Shown: positions 30,873-40,146 of the stretch, one piece after another
How positions within the stretch are numbered: position 1 is the stretch's first letter
Layout: each line of letters opens with the position of its first letter
NCBI RefSeq assembly: GCF_017876755.1
Contig: NZ_JAGIOO010000001.1
Coordinates: 7,611,786-7,675,785 of the forward strand
Length of the DNA: 64,000 bases
DNA from: Crossiella equi
Lineage (GTDB): Bacteria; Actinomycetota; Actinomycetes; Mycobacteriales; Pseudonocardiaceae
Reading direction: 5' to 3'
Position numbers and translations under genes: made by a program
The notes under the pieces: generated by a model
Told to the model about the DNA's origin: nothing
The model's database searches: none
Seen by the model: only the letters and a program-made list of their open reading frames with translations

Positions 30873-32777
30873 TCAGCGTGACGCGCGCCCGGGCGGGATC
30901 GGCGCCATGCTCGGGACCGGTGCCAGGCTCGGCACCGGGATGGTCAGCCGCGGCGGCACCAGGTGCGTGGGCAGCGGCACCCGCCAGGTCAGGAACGGCG
31001 GCACCACCGGCGGTACGAACGTGCGGGTGGCGAACGGGTTGTAGGTCACCGGCGAGCGCACCGGGCGCGGCTCCTCGCGGAAGACGAACACCGCCAGCAC
31101 CAGGCCCGTGGTGACCACGCCCATGGTCCACAGGCTCAGGTTCCTGCTGCGCTTGCCGCGCGCGCGTTCCACCGGGTCGGCCAGGCCCAGCCGCACCTCG
31201 GTCGGCCCGCCGCCGTCCCGGCCCGCGGGGGAGGGCGGGCGTTCGCGGTGCACGTCCACGCCGAGCACGGCCAGGTGCAGCCGCAGCCGGGACACCTCGC
31301 GCGGGCTGGCCAGCGCGCGCCGCACCAGGTCGGTCAGCTCGACCGCCGGGTCGCGCACGATCAGCCCGGGGGTGCCGGTCCACGGCGCGGTCCAGCTGGC
31401 CGAGCCCGCGCGCACCAGGGCCGCGCCGAGCAGCCCGGTCAGCGCCGCGTGCAACAGGTCCTCGCCCCGGTCCGGGGGCAGCCCGGCCTCGCGCGCGGTG
31501 CGGGCGGCCAGCTCGGCACCGCGTCCGGCCTCCAGCAGGTCCAGGGCGGCGTTGATGGTCAGCCGCCGCGCGCCGGTCAGGGCCCGCACGGCTGGGCGCA
31601 GCCAGGCCACGGCGGTCTCCACGTGGCTGCCCGAGGCCAGTGCCAGCCACTGTCGCCACGGCGTGCGCACCGTCTCCGGCGGGGCCATCTCCGCCCCGAG
31701 CAGCAGGCACAGCTCGCCGGGGTCGGCGCCGAGCAGGGACAGCGCGGGCCGCAGCTCGCGCGGGCCGTCCACGGCGGGCAGCTCGCGCAGCCGGGCCAGG
31801 CGTTCGGCCAGGCTGGGGTGGGTGTCCAGCACGGTGCGCCCGGACTCCGGGGGCGCGGACCGGCGGCGGGCCAGCACGTCCCGGTAGTCGGGGTCGGCGA
31901 GCATGGTCTCGAACGCGCGGAACGGGTCGTCCGGCACCGCGCCCGCGGCGGCCAGCGGGGTGAGGAAGCGGTCGCGGAAGTCCGCCCACGCGGTCATCAG
32001 CACGATCGTGGAGCGCAGCGCCTCCCCGGTGACCGCGCCCCCGGCCACGGCCGCGGCGGCCCGGTCGGCCTCGACCTCCTGACGGCGCAGCACGGCGAAG
32101 GCGATGCGCGCGTAGCCCCAGGCGTAGGCGCGGACCACGCCGAACCACAGCCCGGCGTACATGCGGGCCAGGTTGTTGCTGTTGACCGTGCGGCGCATGT
32201 CCTCCATGGCGGTGTCCAGGGCGACCGCGCCCCGGTAGACCACACCGCCGAAGCGGTTGTGCCCTCCCGCGTAGTGCCCGAGCTCGTGGCACAGCACCGC
32301 CTTCAGCTCGTCCAGGGGCAGCCCGACCAGCAGCGGCAGGCCCAGGTACATGCGGCGCTCGACCAGCACCAGGCCGAGCATCCGGGTCTCCTCGACCACC
32401 CCGGCGTTGGCCTCGGCGGTCAGGTGGATCTCATCCGGCACCGGTGCCCCGGCGCGCTGCGCCAGCTCCTCCACCGTGCGCCACAGCAGCGGCGCCTCGG
32501 CGCGGGTGACCAGCACGGTCCGCTCGGGCCGACTGCTGCTGGAGCTGACCGAGAGCACGCCGCGCACGATCCCGATGAGCACCGGCAGGCTGCCCGCGGC
32601 CACCAGCACCGGGGTGGCGAAGTTGGTGGTGGTGACCTCGGACTGGGCCATGGTGGTCAGGAACAGCACGATGAAGCCCAGGTACAGCAGCACCAGGGTG
32701 ATGGCGAGCAGGTAGAAGCCCACGAGCAGCCCGATGGCCAGCAGCCCGCGCACCGTCGCCAGCACCCGGCCGATCAC
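30873..32777 (-). CDS. Membrane-bound M48-family metalloprotease with C-terminal membrane anchor
   Basis: 634 residues. Two N-terminal membrane segments at about 10-42 and 54-76. The zinc motif HELGH is at 164-168, with the third-ligand region EVEADRAAA. A long central part of unknown fold follows, then one more membrane segment (NLSLWTMGVVTTGLVLAVFVF) and a Pro-rich tail. The GTG start overlaps the stop of the upstream ECF sigma gene (GTGA), so the two are translationally coupled. HtpX/Ste24 relatives degrade membrane proteins; the substrate here is unknown. Confidence 0.8.
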   Translation of the reverse strand: MIGRVLATVRGLLAIGLLVGFYLLAITLVLLYLGFIVLFLTTMAQSEVTTTNFATPVLVAAGSLPVLIGIVRGVLSVSSSSSRPERTVLVTRAEAPLLWRTVEELAQRAGAPVPDEIHLTAEANAGVVEETRMLGLVLVERRMYLGLPLLVGLPLDELKAVLCHELGHYAGGHNRFGGVVYRGAVALDTAMEDMRRTVNSNNLARMYAGLWFGVVRAYAWGYARIAFAVLRRQEVEADRAAAAVAGGAVTGEALRSTIVLMTAWADFRDRFLTPLAAAGAVPDDPFRAFETMLADPDYRDVLARRRSAPPESGRTVLDTHPSLAERLARLRELPAVDGPRELRPALSLLGADPGELCLLLGAEMAPPETVRTPWRQWLALASGSHVETAVAWLRPAVRALTGARRLTINAALDLLEAGRGAELAARTAREAGLPPDRGEDLLHAALTGLLGAALVRAGSASWTAPWTGTPGLIVRDPAVELTDLVRRALASPREVSRLRLHLAVLGVDVHRERPPSPAGRDGGGPTEVRLGLADPVERARGKRSRNLSLWTMGVVTTGLVLAVFVFREEPRPVRSPVTYNPFATRTFVPPVVPPFLTWRVPLPTHLVPPRLTIPVPSLAPVPSMAPIPPGRASR

Positions 32778-33421
32778 GGCAGCCGGTCCCGCACCCGGGT
32801 GGGCGCGGCGCCCTCCTCCTCGGTACCGGCCTCCAGCAGCCGTTCGGTGCGGCGCAGCGCCTGGGCCACCGGGTCGGCGGCGGCCAGGCCGCCGGGCAGC
32901 GTGATGGGCCGGGGCCGTCCGGCCAGCGCGCCCTCGCCGCGGGCGCCGGTGAGGCCGAGCAGGTTGTCCAGTGCCTTGCGCGCCTTGCCGATCACCGTCC
33001 GCGCCGCGCCCTCGCGGATGCGCAGCTCGGCGGCGACCTCGGCCGCGGTCAGGCCCTCCACCAGGTGCAGGTGGGCCACCACCCGCCACCGGGCGGGCAG
33101 CCGGGCCAGCGCGTCGAGCACCAGGCGCACCTCGGCGGCCTGCTCGGGGGTGGACCGGGCGGGCAGCGACACGACCAGGTCCAGCGGCCGGTACCGCCGC
33201 CACCGCCGGGCCGCGGCCCACAGCCGCTGCCGCACCGCGCGCGCCACCCACTCCTCGGGTGTCTCCGGGTGCCGACCCGCGAGCTCGGGCCACCGCCGCA
33301 TGGCCTCGGCGAAGGCCTCCTGCACCGCGTCCTCGGCGTCCTGGCGGTTCTCGGTGAGCATCAGGGCGCGGGCGAGCATCGCGGGGCAGGACCGCTCGAA
33401 GAACTCCGGGAAGTCCACCAA
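32774..33421 (-). CDS. ECF-type RNA polymerase sigma factor
   Basis: 215 residues with sigma region 2 at about 15-75 (ENRQDAEDAVQEAFAEAMRRWPEL) and region 4 at about 115-170 (EGLTAAEVAAELRIREGAARTVIGKAR). The C-terminal 45 residues are extra. The start is TTG at 33,421 or GTG at 33,418; an in-frame stop just upstream rules out anything longer, and no Shine-Dalgarno is seen, so the message may be leaderless. No anti-sigma gene adjoins it; its partner is the coupled M48 membrane protease. Confidence 0.8.
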   Translation of the reverse strand: MVDFPEFFERSCPAMLARALMLTENRQDAEDAVQEAFAEAMRRWPELAGRHPETPEEWVARAVRQRLWAAARRWRRYRPLDLVVSLPARSTPEQAAEVRLVLDALARLPARWRVVAHLHLVEGLTAAEVAAELRIREGAARTVIGKARKALDNLLGLTGARGEGALAGRPRPITLPGGLAAADPVAQALRRTERLLEAGTEEEGAAPTRVRDRLP

Positions 33422-33476
33422 CCCATGGGATCACGTACCCCAGGTACCCGGTGTCCGCCAGATGACGTAGATCAGA

Positions 33477-34484
33477 TCACGGTCCGGGGACGCCTCCGCC
33501 CACCGGGATCTCCTCGGGCAGCCCGAACTTCGCGAACAGGCGGGTGTCGAAGAAGCTGGAGACGTGCGCGATGCGCCCGTCCGCGCCGAAGGTGAGCACC
33601 GGCAGGTTGAACGGCCGGTAGGTCCCGCCCTCGCGCATGTACAGGCCGAAGGCGGGCTGGCCGTTGGCGCTGACCGGCAGCAGCTTCATGTCGCCCGGGT
33701 CCCGGGCCGGGCAGGCCAGGTCGATGAGGCGGCCGATGTTGGCCGCGCCCTGGTACCAGCCCACGAACGGCGGCATCTCCCAGATCGCGTCGTCGGTGAA
33801 CAGGGCCGTGATCGCGGCGATGTCCTTGGCCTCGAAGGCCGCCACGTACCGGGCCAGCAGCGCGCGCTGCCCGGCGTCCAGCTCGGCCTGGGCGGCCTCC
33901 TGCTTCGGCCGCACCGCGTCCAGCTGGGCGCGGGCCCGTTGCAGCGTGCTGTTCACCGCGGCCACCGAGATGTCCACCGCCTCGGCGACCTCGGCGGCCT
34001 TCCACTGCAACACCTCCCGCAGGATCAGCACCGCCCGCTGCCTCGGCGGCAGGTGCTGGAGCGCGGCGACGAAGGCCAGCCGCACCGACTCCCGGTCGGC
34101 CACGATCGTGGCCGGGTCCGCCGAGTCGAGGCCGATCGCGCTGTCCGGCACCGGTTCCAGCCACGGCACCTCGGCGTTGTCCACCAGCGGCGCCTCGGCC
34201 TGGATGCCGGGGTTGCCCAGACCGGTGGGCAGCGGGCGCTTGGCCCGGTTCTCCAGAGCGGTCAGGCAGGTGTTGGTGGCGATGCGGTGCAGCCAGGTGC
34301 GCAGCGAGGACTGGCCCTCGAACTTCTCGTAGGCGCGCCAGGCCCGCAGGTAGGTCTCCTGCACCAGGTCCTCGGCGTCGTGCACCGAGCCCAGCATGCG
34401 GTAGCAGTGGGCCAGCAGCTCCTTGCGGTACTGGTTGGCCTGACCGAGGAACTCGTCCCCCACCGGTATCTCCGTGGACACCAC
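33477..34484 (-). CDS. sigG: ECF sigma factor with C-terminal SnoaL-like domain (SigG type)
   Basis: 335 residues. Region 2 (AHCYRMLGSVHDAEDLVQETYLRAWRAYEKF) and region 4 (LPPRQRAVLILREVLQWKAAEVAEAVDIS) are followed by a SnoaL/NTF2-like domain from about 205 (LLARYVAAFEAKDIAAITALFTDDAIWEMPPFVGWYQG). Such C-terminal domains replace a separate anti-sigma factor in this group. The GTG at 34,484 was chosen because GGAGAGG lies upstream; a GTG 19 codons earlier is possible. It is divergent from the DoxX-VOC pair. Confidence 0.86.
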   Translation of the reverse strand: MVSTEIPVGDEFLGQANQYRKELLAHCYRMLGSVHDAEDLVQETYLRAWRAYEKFEGQSSLRTWLHRIATNTCLTALENRAKRPLPTGLGNPGIQAEAPLVDNAEVPWLEPVPDSAIGLDSADPATIVADRESVRLAFVAALQHLPPRQRAVLILREVLQWKAAEVAEAVDISVAAVNSTLQRARAQLDAVRPKQEAAQAELDAGQRALLARYVAAFEAKDIAAITALFTDDAIWEMPPFVGWYQGAANIGRLIDLACPARDPGDMKLLPVSANGQPAFGLYMREGGTYRPFNLPVLTFGADGRIAHVSSFFDTRLFAKFGLPEEIPVGGGVPGP

Positions 34485-34655
34485 GACCCGCACTTCCTCT
34501 CCCCAGACGGCTCGCCGGATGGCGGGACCAGTCTGCGCCACCGCCTCTGACCTGTACAGACGGGGGCCGTGGAAAAAAGTTCGGCGAAGCGCGATGAGTT
34601 TCGCGCGGGCCGGTGGTCAGTACGGACGACACCACCTGAACCTGGGGAGCCCGAG

Positions 34656-35045
34656 ATGACCACCACCGCCGTCACCGCCCGCAGCACCGGCCGCGCCGCG
34701 CACCTCGCGCTGTGGGTGCTCCAGGCCCTGCTGGCCACGTTCTTCCTCGTGGCCGCCGCCCTGCCCAAGCTGTTCGGCGAGGCCACCGCGCTGGCGGTGT
34801 TCGAGACCATCGGCGGCGACTGGTACCGGCTGTTCATCGGCCTGGTCGAGCTGGCCGGGGCGATCGGCCTGCTCATCCCACGGCTGAGCGCGGCCGCCGG
34901 GCTCGGGCTGGTGCTGCTCATGGTCGGCGCCACCTACTACCAGGTGGTGGTCTTCCAGACCCCGCAGTACGCCGTCACCACCGTGATCCTCGGTGTGCTC
35001 GCCGGGACCGTCGCCTGGTTCCGCCGCCCGCGCCGATCCGCCTGA
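34656..35045 (+). CDS. DoxX-family membrane protein
   Basis: 129 residues with four predicted membrane helices (VLQALLATFFLVAAALPKLF, LFIGLVELAGAIGLLIP, AGLGLVLLMVGATYYQVVVF and TTVILGVLAGTVAWF). DoxX proteins are small quinol/thiol-linked membrane proteins of uncertain role. The ATG has GGGGAG upstream. It faces the SigG-type gene across 171 bp and is followed by a VOC protein, so both may be SigG targets. Confidence 0.82.
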   Translation: MTTTAVTARSTGRAAHLALWVLQALLATFFLVAAALPKLFGEATALAVFETIGGDWYRLFIGLVELAGAIGLLIPRLSAAAGLGLVLLMVGATYYQVVVFQTPQYAVTTVILGVLAGTVAWFRRPRRSA

Positions 35046-35094
35046 CCTGCACCACAATCCCTCACCGAAGACCACACACCCGGGAGTGCCCGCA

Positions 35095-35496
35095 ATGCGC
35101 CAGATCTTCGTCAACCTGCCCGTCGCCGACGTCGCCGCCTCGCGCGAGTTCTTCGCCAAGCTCGGCTTCACCTTCAACGAGACCTTCAGCGACCACCAGA
35201 CCGCCTCCATGGTGGTCGAGGAGAACATCGTGGTGATGCTGCTGGAGCACAAGCGGTTCCAGGACTTCATCACCGGTGACATCGCCCCCCGCGAGACCAC
35301 CGAGGTGATCACCTGCCTGTCCGCGGCCAGCCGCGAGGAGGTCGACCGCCTGGTGGCCGCCGCGCTGGCCGCCGGTGGCAGCGAGTGGCAGCCCGCCCAG
35401 GACCACGGCTTCATGTACGGCCACAGCTTCCGCGACCTGGACGGGCACGCCTGGGAGCTGGCGTACATGGACATGGACGCCATGCCGCAGGGCTGA
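35095..35496 (+). CDS. VOC-family (glyoxalase/bleomycin-resistance fold) protein
   Basis: 133 residues with a single VOC module pair (IFVNLPVADVAASREFFAKLGF and FRDLDGHAWELAYMDMDAMPQG). The late Glu in HAWELAY is the usual metal ligand. Substrate unknown. It starts 49 bases after the DoxX gene. A short CTGAGCCCC/GGGGTCAG hairpin overlaps its stop and separates it from the convergent acylase gene. Confidence 0.83.
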   Translation: MRQIFVNLPVADVAASREFFAKLGFTFNETFSDHQTASMVVEENIVVMLLEHKRFQDFITGDIAPRETTEVITCLSAASREEVDRLVAAALAAGGSEWQPAQDHGFMYGHSFRDLDGHAWELAYMDMDAMPQG

Positions 35497-35509
35497 GCCC
35501 CCCCCGGGG

Positions 35510-37891
35510 TCAGCGCCCCAGCAGGTGCGTGATCCGCAGGCCCGGTGAGCTCAGCACCTCCGACTCGCACAGCCGTCCCCGCACCCACCGCCCCTCGGCG
35601 AAGAGCCGGGTCTGGTCGGTGTGGTGCGGGGACGTCGGGTCTCCGGACTGCCCGTGCGCGATCAGGGTCGAGGCGCTCGGGCAGCGGTCGCCGTCGAAGC
35701 TGACCATGTTCACGTAGCTGGTGCCGGAGCCGACACCGGTGTTGCCGCGCTTCGGGTCCCACACCGGGTCGATCAGGTTCAGCACGCCGAAGGCGTCCGG
35801 GGCGCCGGGGATCGGGATCCGCTGCCCGGAGCGCTCCAGGTACTGCACCTGCCCCAGCGGGGTGGCCGGGTCGATGCCCGCGCCGTCCAGGTCGGCGATC
35901 GCGTCACCGAAGGCCTTGGCCACCACCGGGTTGGCGATGTCGAGGGTGTTCGGGGTGCGGATCGGGTCGGCGGCGCTGAACGGCACCGTCCACGGAACCG
36001 GGCCCGCCGCGCGCAGCCGGGTCAGGAAGCGCTGGAACAGCAGCGCGCCCCGGCTGCCCGTGGTGAAGGCCCCGTCCCAGCTCCTGGTCGCCGCGCAGGC
36101 GGGACCCGCCTCGACCGGGCCCCCGGAGGAGGGCGCCTTGCCGTCGGGCAGCGCCGCGCACAGCCGCGCCAGGTCCGGCTTGACCAGCTTGCCGGTGAAG
36201 GACTCGTTGGCGGTCAACGACTTCTCCAGCGCCGGGATGTCCAGCTTCCGGCTGCCCTCCAGCACCGTCACCGACTGCCGCAGCCGAGGGCCCTGCTCCA
36301 CCGGGCCGAAGCCGGTGATCGTCGGGAAGCCGGTGAGCGGCTGGTGCGGGTTGACCAGCCAGTGGCTGTCGTTCTCGTTGGTCACGTAGTCCTTGCGGGC
36401 CAGTGACGGCAGCCGCCCCGGGCCGAACGTGCCGGGCTGCAGGGCGGTCGGGTCCTGGCCCCACGCGCAGGAGGTGCGCGAGCCGTCCAGCACCGGGATG
36501 CGGGTCTTGGCGAAGATGGCCTTGCCCAGCTCGGTGTTGCAGCGCGCGGCCAGCTCGTCGGTGACGTGCGGGACCACCTGGATGTCGGAGAAGAGCGTGT
36601 TGCCGTGCGAGTCCACCGCGATCGTGTTCACCCACGGCACGCCCTGGTAGGCCTCCAGCGCGCGCTTGATGCCGTGTGTGCTCCGCGCCTGCCCGATCTC
36701 CAGCCAGGTGTTGAGGCCGCGCACGTTGGCCGCGTTGGCGTCGCGGAAGGCGTAGGCGGTGCTCGCGGTCCACGGCAGCGCGACCCCGTGCATCGAGGTC
36801 AGCACCGGCCCGTACCGCGTGCCCCACAGCGTGCGCCGGACCGGGGTGAGCGTGCCGTCCGCGCCCCGCACCTCGGTCTCCACCGTGGTCGCGGTCATCT
36901 TCTCCGGCTTGCCGTCGACCAGGTAGCTCGTCGGGTCACCGGGCACCAGGTTCAGCTGGAACACCCCGTAGGTGCGCGCGGTGGACACCGTGTGCGTCCA
37001 GGCCACATGCTCGGTGTAACCCATCTGCGCGCCCGGGATGCCGATCGGGTTGGCGCCGGTGACGTTGAGCTGGCCGGGCACGGTGATCTGCGCCTGGTAC
37101 AGCCGCCGCCCGTCCGGCCACGGGAAGTGCGGGTGCCCCAGCAGCAGTGCCCGCCCGTTGGCGGTGCGCTCCGGGCCGACGGCGAAGGAGTTGCTGCCCA
37201 TCGGGGTGTTCGCGGCCAGCGCGGCGGTGATGGTCTCGGCGGCGTCCCCCGGCACCCGCACGGCCTGGGGGTTCTGGGACGCAGGGGGCTGCGCGGCCAC
37301 GATCGGGTCGATCTGCGCGGACTGCCCGGTCATGGTGACCAGGGCGTAGAAGTGGTGGTAGAAGTCGGTCTCGGTGATCGGCCGCACCCACGCCGCACCG
37401 CGGCAGGCCGGGTCGGTGATCCTGTCCACGCCGGTGTCGCGCAGGTAGCGGTTGTACCCGGCGACGTAGCCGCGCACCAGGTCCCGCAGCTCCTGCTTGG
37501 GCCCGTACGGCGGCCGCTCGCCGATCAGCTGGGCCACCACCCCGGACTGCCGGATCTGCCGGTGCCGCAGGTCGCTGGTGACGTTGGAGGTGGGCGAGCC
37601 GAACGCCCGGTCCAGGCGGTCCTTCTCACCGAAGTACCTGCCGCGCTCCCCGGCCACGGTCACGTAGTTCTCGGCCAGTGCGCAGATGTTGTCCTTGGCC
37701 ACCGCGTAGCCGTACCCGTAGCCCGCGCCCGCGAAGGTCGGCGCCAGCACGCGCGGCACGCCGTACTCGGTGTACCGGATGGTCGCGGCGTACCCGCTGC
37801 CCTGCTGCGCCTGCTCGGCCGCGCCGCCCGGTGGTGCCACCGCCCCGGCCAGGGCGAGCGCCGCGAGCGGGACGGACAACCAGCGGCGCAT
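35510..37891 (-). CDS. Secreted penicillin-acylase-family amidohydrolase (Ntn hydrolase)
   Basis: 793 residues. Signal peptide at 1-25 (MRRWLSVPLAALALAGAVAPPGGAA). An alpha chain runs to Gly232. The autocleavage site is G-S in PMGSNSFAVG, making Ser233 the N-terminal nucleophile of the beta chain. The family includes aculeacin A acylase, cyclic lipopeptide acylases and acyl-homoserine-lactone acylases. It could process or inactivate an acylated metabolite outside the cell; the substrate cannot be read from the sequence. Confidence 0.88.
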   Translation of the reverse strand: MRRWLSVPLAALALAGAVAPPGGAAEQAQQGSGYAATIRYTEYGVPRVLAPTFAGAGYGYGYAVAKDNICALAENYVTVAGERGRYFGEKDRLDRAFGSPTSNVTSDLRHRQIRQSGVVAQLIGERPPYGPKQELRDLVRGYVAGYNRYLRDTGVDRITDPACRGAAWVRPITETDFYHHFYALVTMTGQSAQIDPIVAAQPPASQNPQAVRVPGDAAETITAALAANTPMGSNSFAVGPERTANGRALLLGHPHFPWPDGRRLYQAQITVPGQLNVTGANPIGIPGAQMGYTEHVAWTHTVSTARTYGVFQLNLVPGDPTSYLVDGKPEKMTATTVETEVRGADGTLTPVRRTLWGTRYGPVLTSMHGVALPWTASTAYAFRDANAANVRGLNTWLEIGQARSTHGIKRALEAYQGVPWVNTIAVDSHGNTLFSDIQVVPHVTDELAARCNTELGKAIFAKTRIPVLDGSRTSCAWGQDPTALQPGTFGPGRLPSLARKDYVTNENDSHWLVNPHQPLTGFPTITGFGPVEQGPRLRQSVTVLEGSRKLDIPALEKSLTANESFTGKLVKPDLARLCAALPDGKAPSSGGPVEAGPACAATRSWDGAFTTGSRGALLFQRFLTRLRAAGPVPWTVPFSAADPIRTPNTLDIANPVVAKAFGDAIADLDGAGIDPATPLGQVQYLERSGQRIPIPGAPDAFGVLNLIDPVWDPKRGNTGVGSGTSYVNMVSFDGDRCPSASTLIAHGQSGDPTSPHHTDQTRLFAEGRWVRGRLCESEVLSSPGLRITHLLGR

Positions 37892-37988
37892 GCGTACTCC
37901 CCCAATGGGTCGGCCGGACCGGGCTCCCGGCAGTCAAACAGACGGGTGCCCCGGACCGGATCCGGACATGCGAAACCTCGATCGCGAC

Positions 37989-38050
37989 TGGGTGGGTGCG
38001 TCACACCCACCCAAGGCGGCGGTCCGCGCACCCCAGGCACGCGGACCGCC
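37989..38050 (-). terminator. Two consecutive perfect hairpins
   Basis: Hairpin 1 has a 10-bp stem (37,989-37,998 with 38,004-38,013) and a 5-base loop. Hairpin 2 has an 11-bp stem (38,018-38,028 with 38,040-38,050). They start 18 bases after the - strand secreted-protein stop and look like a tandem terminator. They also insulate the acylase promoter. Bases 37,892-37,988 show nothing else clear. Confidence 0.65.
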
Positions 38051-38068
38051 GGGTCCTGCGGGCCCGGG

Positions 38069-38533
38069 TCAGCCGATCGTCACGGCCACCGCGGCGGGCA
38101 CCAGGGCGTCCTTGCCGATGCCGCCGGACTCGTAGTAGACGTACCCGTCGAAGGTGGAGTAGCCGCTGGCACCGGCCGAAGCCTTGTAGGTGGCCTGGAT
38201 CGTGCGGGACTCCCCGGGCAGCACCGGGCTGCTGTCGGCGGCCACGGCGTCGTTGCCCGAGGGGGCGCAGCCCAGGCAGGAGGCCAGGGTCCAGGCGCCG
38301 CCGTTGATCGCCGGGTGGATGCCCTGCCACAGGAAGATGACCGGGGTGGTCTCGGGGTTGGTGAACGTGGCGGTGAGGACGAAGGTCTGCTCCGGGGCGA
38401 CCGTGGTCGCCGAGGCGCTGTAGGTGGCGGGGGAGGCCGCGGCCAGGGCGCTCCCGGTGGGCAGCAGCAGGCCGAGCACCGCGAGGACGGCGACGGCGAC
38501 GCCCGACAGCACCGTGCGAATGCGAGCGGACAC
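38069..38533 (-). CDS. Small secreted protein of unknown function
   Basis: 154 residues. A clear signal peptide (TVLSGVAVAVLAVLGLLLPTGSALAA) is followed by about 120 residues of beta-rich sequence with one CLGC cysteine pair and regular Thr/Val/Tyr strands (ESRTIQATYKASAG, FDGYVYYES). I do not recognise the family. A small immunoglobulin-like fold is plausible. The GTG start has AGAGGTGA upstream. Confidence 0.7.
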   Translation of the reverse strand: MSARIRTVLSGVAVAVLAVLGLLLPTGSALAAASPATYSASATTVAPEQTFVLTATFTNPETTPVIFLWQGIHPAINGGAWTLASCLGCAPSGNDAVAADSSPVLPGESRTIQATYKASAGASGYSTFDGYVYYESGGIGKDALVPAAVAVTIG

Positions 38534-38721
38534 AGGTTCACCTCTGGGTTTCTGGTCACTGAGAAGGACAGCGGGGCGATCGCCGGGCGGAAACCTAACC
38601 CGGAAATCCTTCAGAAACAACAGCCGGTGATTGGCTGACAACTGTCCGTAGTAGTGACCCCGGTGCGTTCGGCCGCCTCGCCCACGCCGTGCGGGGGCAG
38701 GGTGTTGGGGCCGAACGGCGA

Positions 38722-40038
38722 CTAGCCCGCGACCCGTTCCCGGTGCCGCAGCCAGGCGAACATGTCCGGTGCAATGGATTCGACCTGCGGCCGGGAGTCG
38801 AAGTGCGCGGGCGCGCCGGTCCGGCCGCGCTCGGCGGCCTCCGCGTCGACCACGAACTCCGGTTTCAGCCGTTCGGTGTCGTAGTAGCGGTGGAAGACCG
38901 GGGTGAGCGAACCGGACATCGGCGGCACGATCCAGCTCCAGTCCGCCGGGCAGCGCCGCCCCGCCTTCTCCTCCTTGGCGAGGTGGGTGAGAAAGCGCTG
39001 CGACTCGGTGTGGTGGTCGCTCATGCTCACCCCGGCCATCGCGTAGGAGTGCAGCACCGCCCGGTTGATCTCCACCAGGGCCCGGTCCCGCCACAGCGTG
39101 CTCTCGCTGGAGGTGTCCAGCTCCATCCGCTGCGCGATCTCGGGCAGCGCGTCGTAGCGGTCGGTGTCGCCGAGGTTGCGGGCGCCGATCTCGGTGCCCA
39201 GGTACCAGCCGTTGAACGGCGCCGCCGGGTAGGCCACCCCACCGATGGACAGGGTCATGTTGCTGATCGCGGGCACCGCGTGCCAGCGCAGCCCCAGCTC
39301 GCCGAACCACGGCAGGTCCGGGTGGGTGAGCGGCACCTCGTGGCGCACGTCGGCGGGCAGGTCGTAGAGCCGGGGCCCCTCCTGCGCGGTCTCCACCACC
39401 AGCGGCAGCACGTCGAACGGGCCGCGCGGGATCGGCCGCCGCCAGCCCAGCTCCTGCGCGCGCTCGGTGAAGGCGGTGTAGCGCGGGTCGCCCAGCACGG
39501 TGCCGTCGCCCACCGGGTACCCGGCGTAGCGCACGAGCTGCTCGTTCCAGATCCGCGGCGCCGGGCGGCCGGGCAGGTCGGGGGAGAAGACCGTCATGGT
39601 CGGGCGTAGCTTGCCGTCGTTGAAGGCCAGGCGCAGGTGCTCGAAGCACTGGGCGGCGATCTCGTCGGCGGTGCGCACCGCGCGCAGGTCGCGGACCTTC
39701 ATGCTGCGCCAGTACAGCCTGCCGATGCAGCGCGCGCTGTTGCGCCAGGCCACCCGGGCGCCGAAGGTCAGCTCGGCGGTGGAGTGCTGGTAGCCGCCGG
39801 TCATCGCGATCTCCGCGCGCACCCAGCGCACGCGGGCCTCCACGTCCCCGGCCCCGGGGTTCTCGTGGTGGAACAGGCGGAGGAACTCCTCGGCCTCGGC
39901 CGCGTCCACCACCGGGGCCTCGGGGGTCTCCGGCTCGGGTCCGGCCAGGTGGTCCGGGCGGGCCCAGACGTTGACGTCACCGGGGTCGGCGCCACCGGGG
40001 TCGGCGGGCCACGGGGAGGAGCTCGAGGGGGCGAACAC
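38722..40038 (-). CDS. nos: Bacterial nitric oxide synthase (oxygenase domain)
   Basis: 438 residues, somewhat longer than the 360-400 of other bacterial NOS because of a Pro-rich N-terminus. The heme thiolate is Cys104 in RNSARCIGR. The arginine-binding Glu283 lies in FNGWYLGTEIGARNL. The pterin-side segment SWIVPPMSGSLTPVFH is also present. It oxidises L-arginine to citrulline and NO with electrons from general cellular reductases; no reductase domain is attached. Bacterial NOS serves stress protection or, in a few actinomycetes, nitration during biosynthesis. No TxtE-like P450 is nearby. Confidence 0.93.
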   Translation of the reverse strand: MFAPSSSSPWPADPGGADPGDVNVWARPDHLAGPEPETPEAPVVDAAEAEEFLRLFHHENPGAGDVEARVRWVRAEIAMTGGYQHSTAELTFGARVAWRNSARCIGRLYWRSMKVRDLRAVRTADEIAAQCFEHLRLAFNDGKLRPTMTVFSPDLPGRPAPRIWNEQLVRYAGYPVGDGTVLGDPRYTAFTERAQELGWRRPIPRGPFDVLPLVVETAQEGPRLYDLPADVRHEVPLTHPDLPWFGELGLRWHAVPAISNMTLSIGGVAYPAAPFNGWYLGTEIGARNLGDTDRYDALPEIAQRMELDTSSESTLWRDRALVEINRAVLHSYAMAGVSMSDHHTESQRFLTHLAKEEKAGRRCPADWSWIVPPMSGSLTPVFHRYYDTERLKPEFVVDAEAAERGRTGAPAHFDSRPQVESIAPDMFAWLRHRERVAG

Positions 40039-40146
40039 CAGCTCGACCCTAGTCGGGCAACCTCACCCGTTCGAGGGGCAGGGGCCTGGTGTCGGGCAGC
40101 GGCAGGCCTGCCGCGTTGAACGGTGCGACGTGGTGTGTGCCACAGG

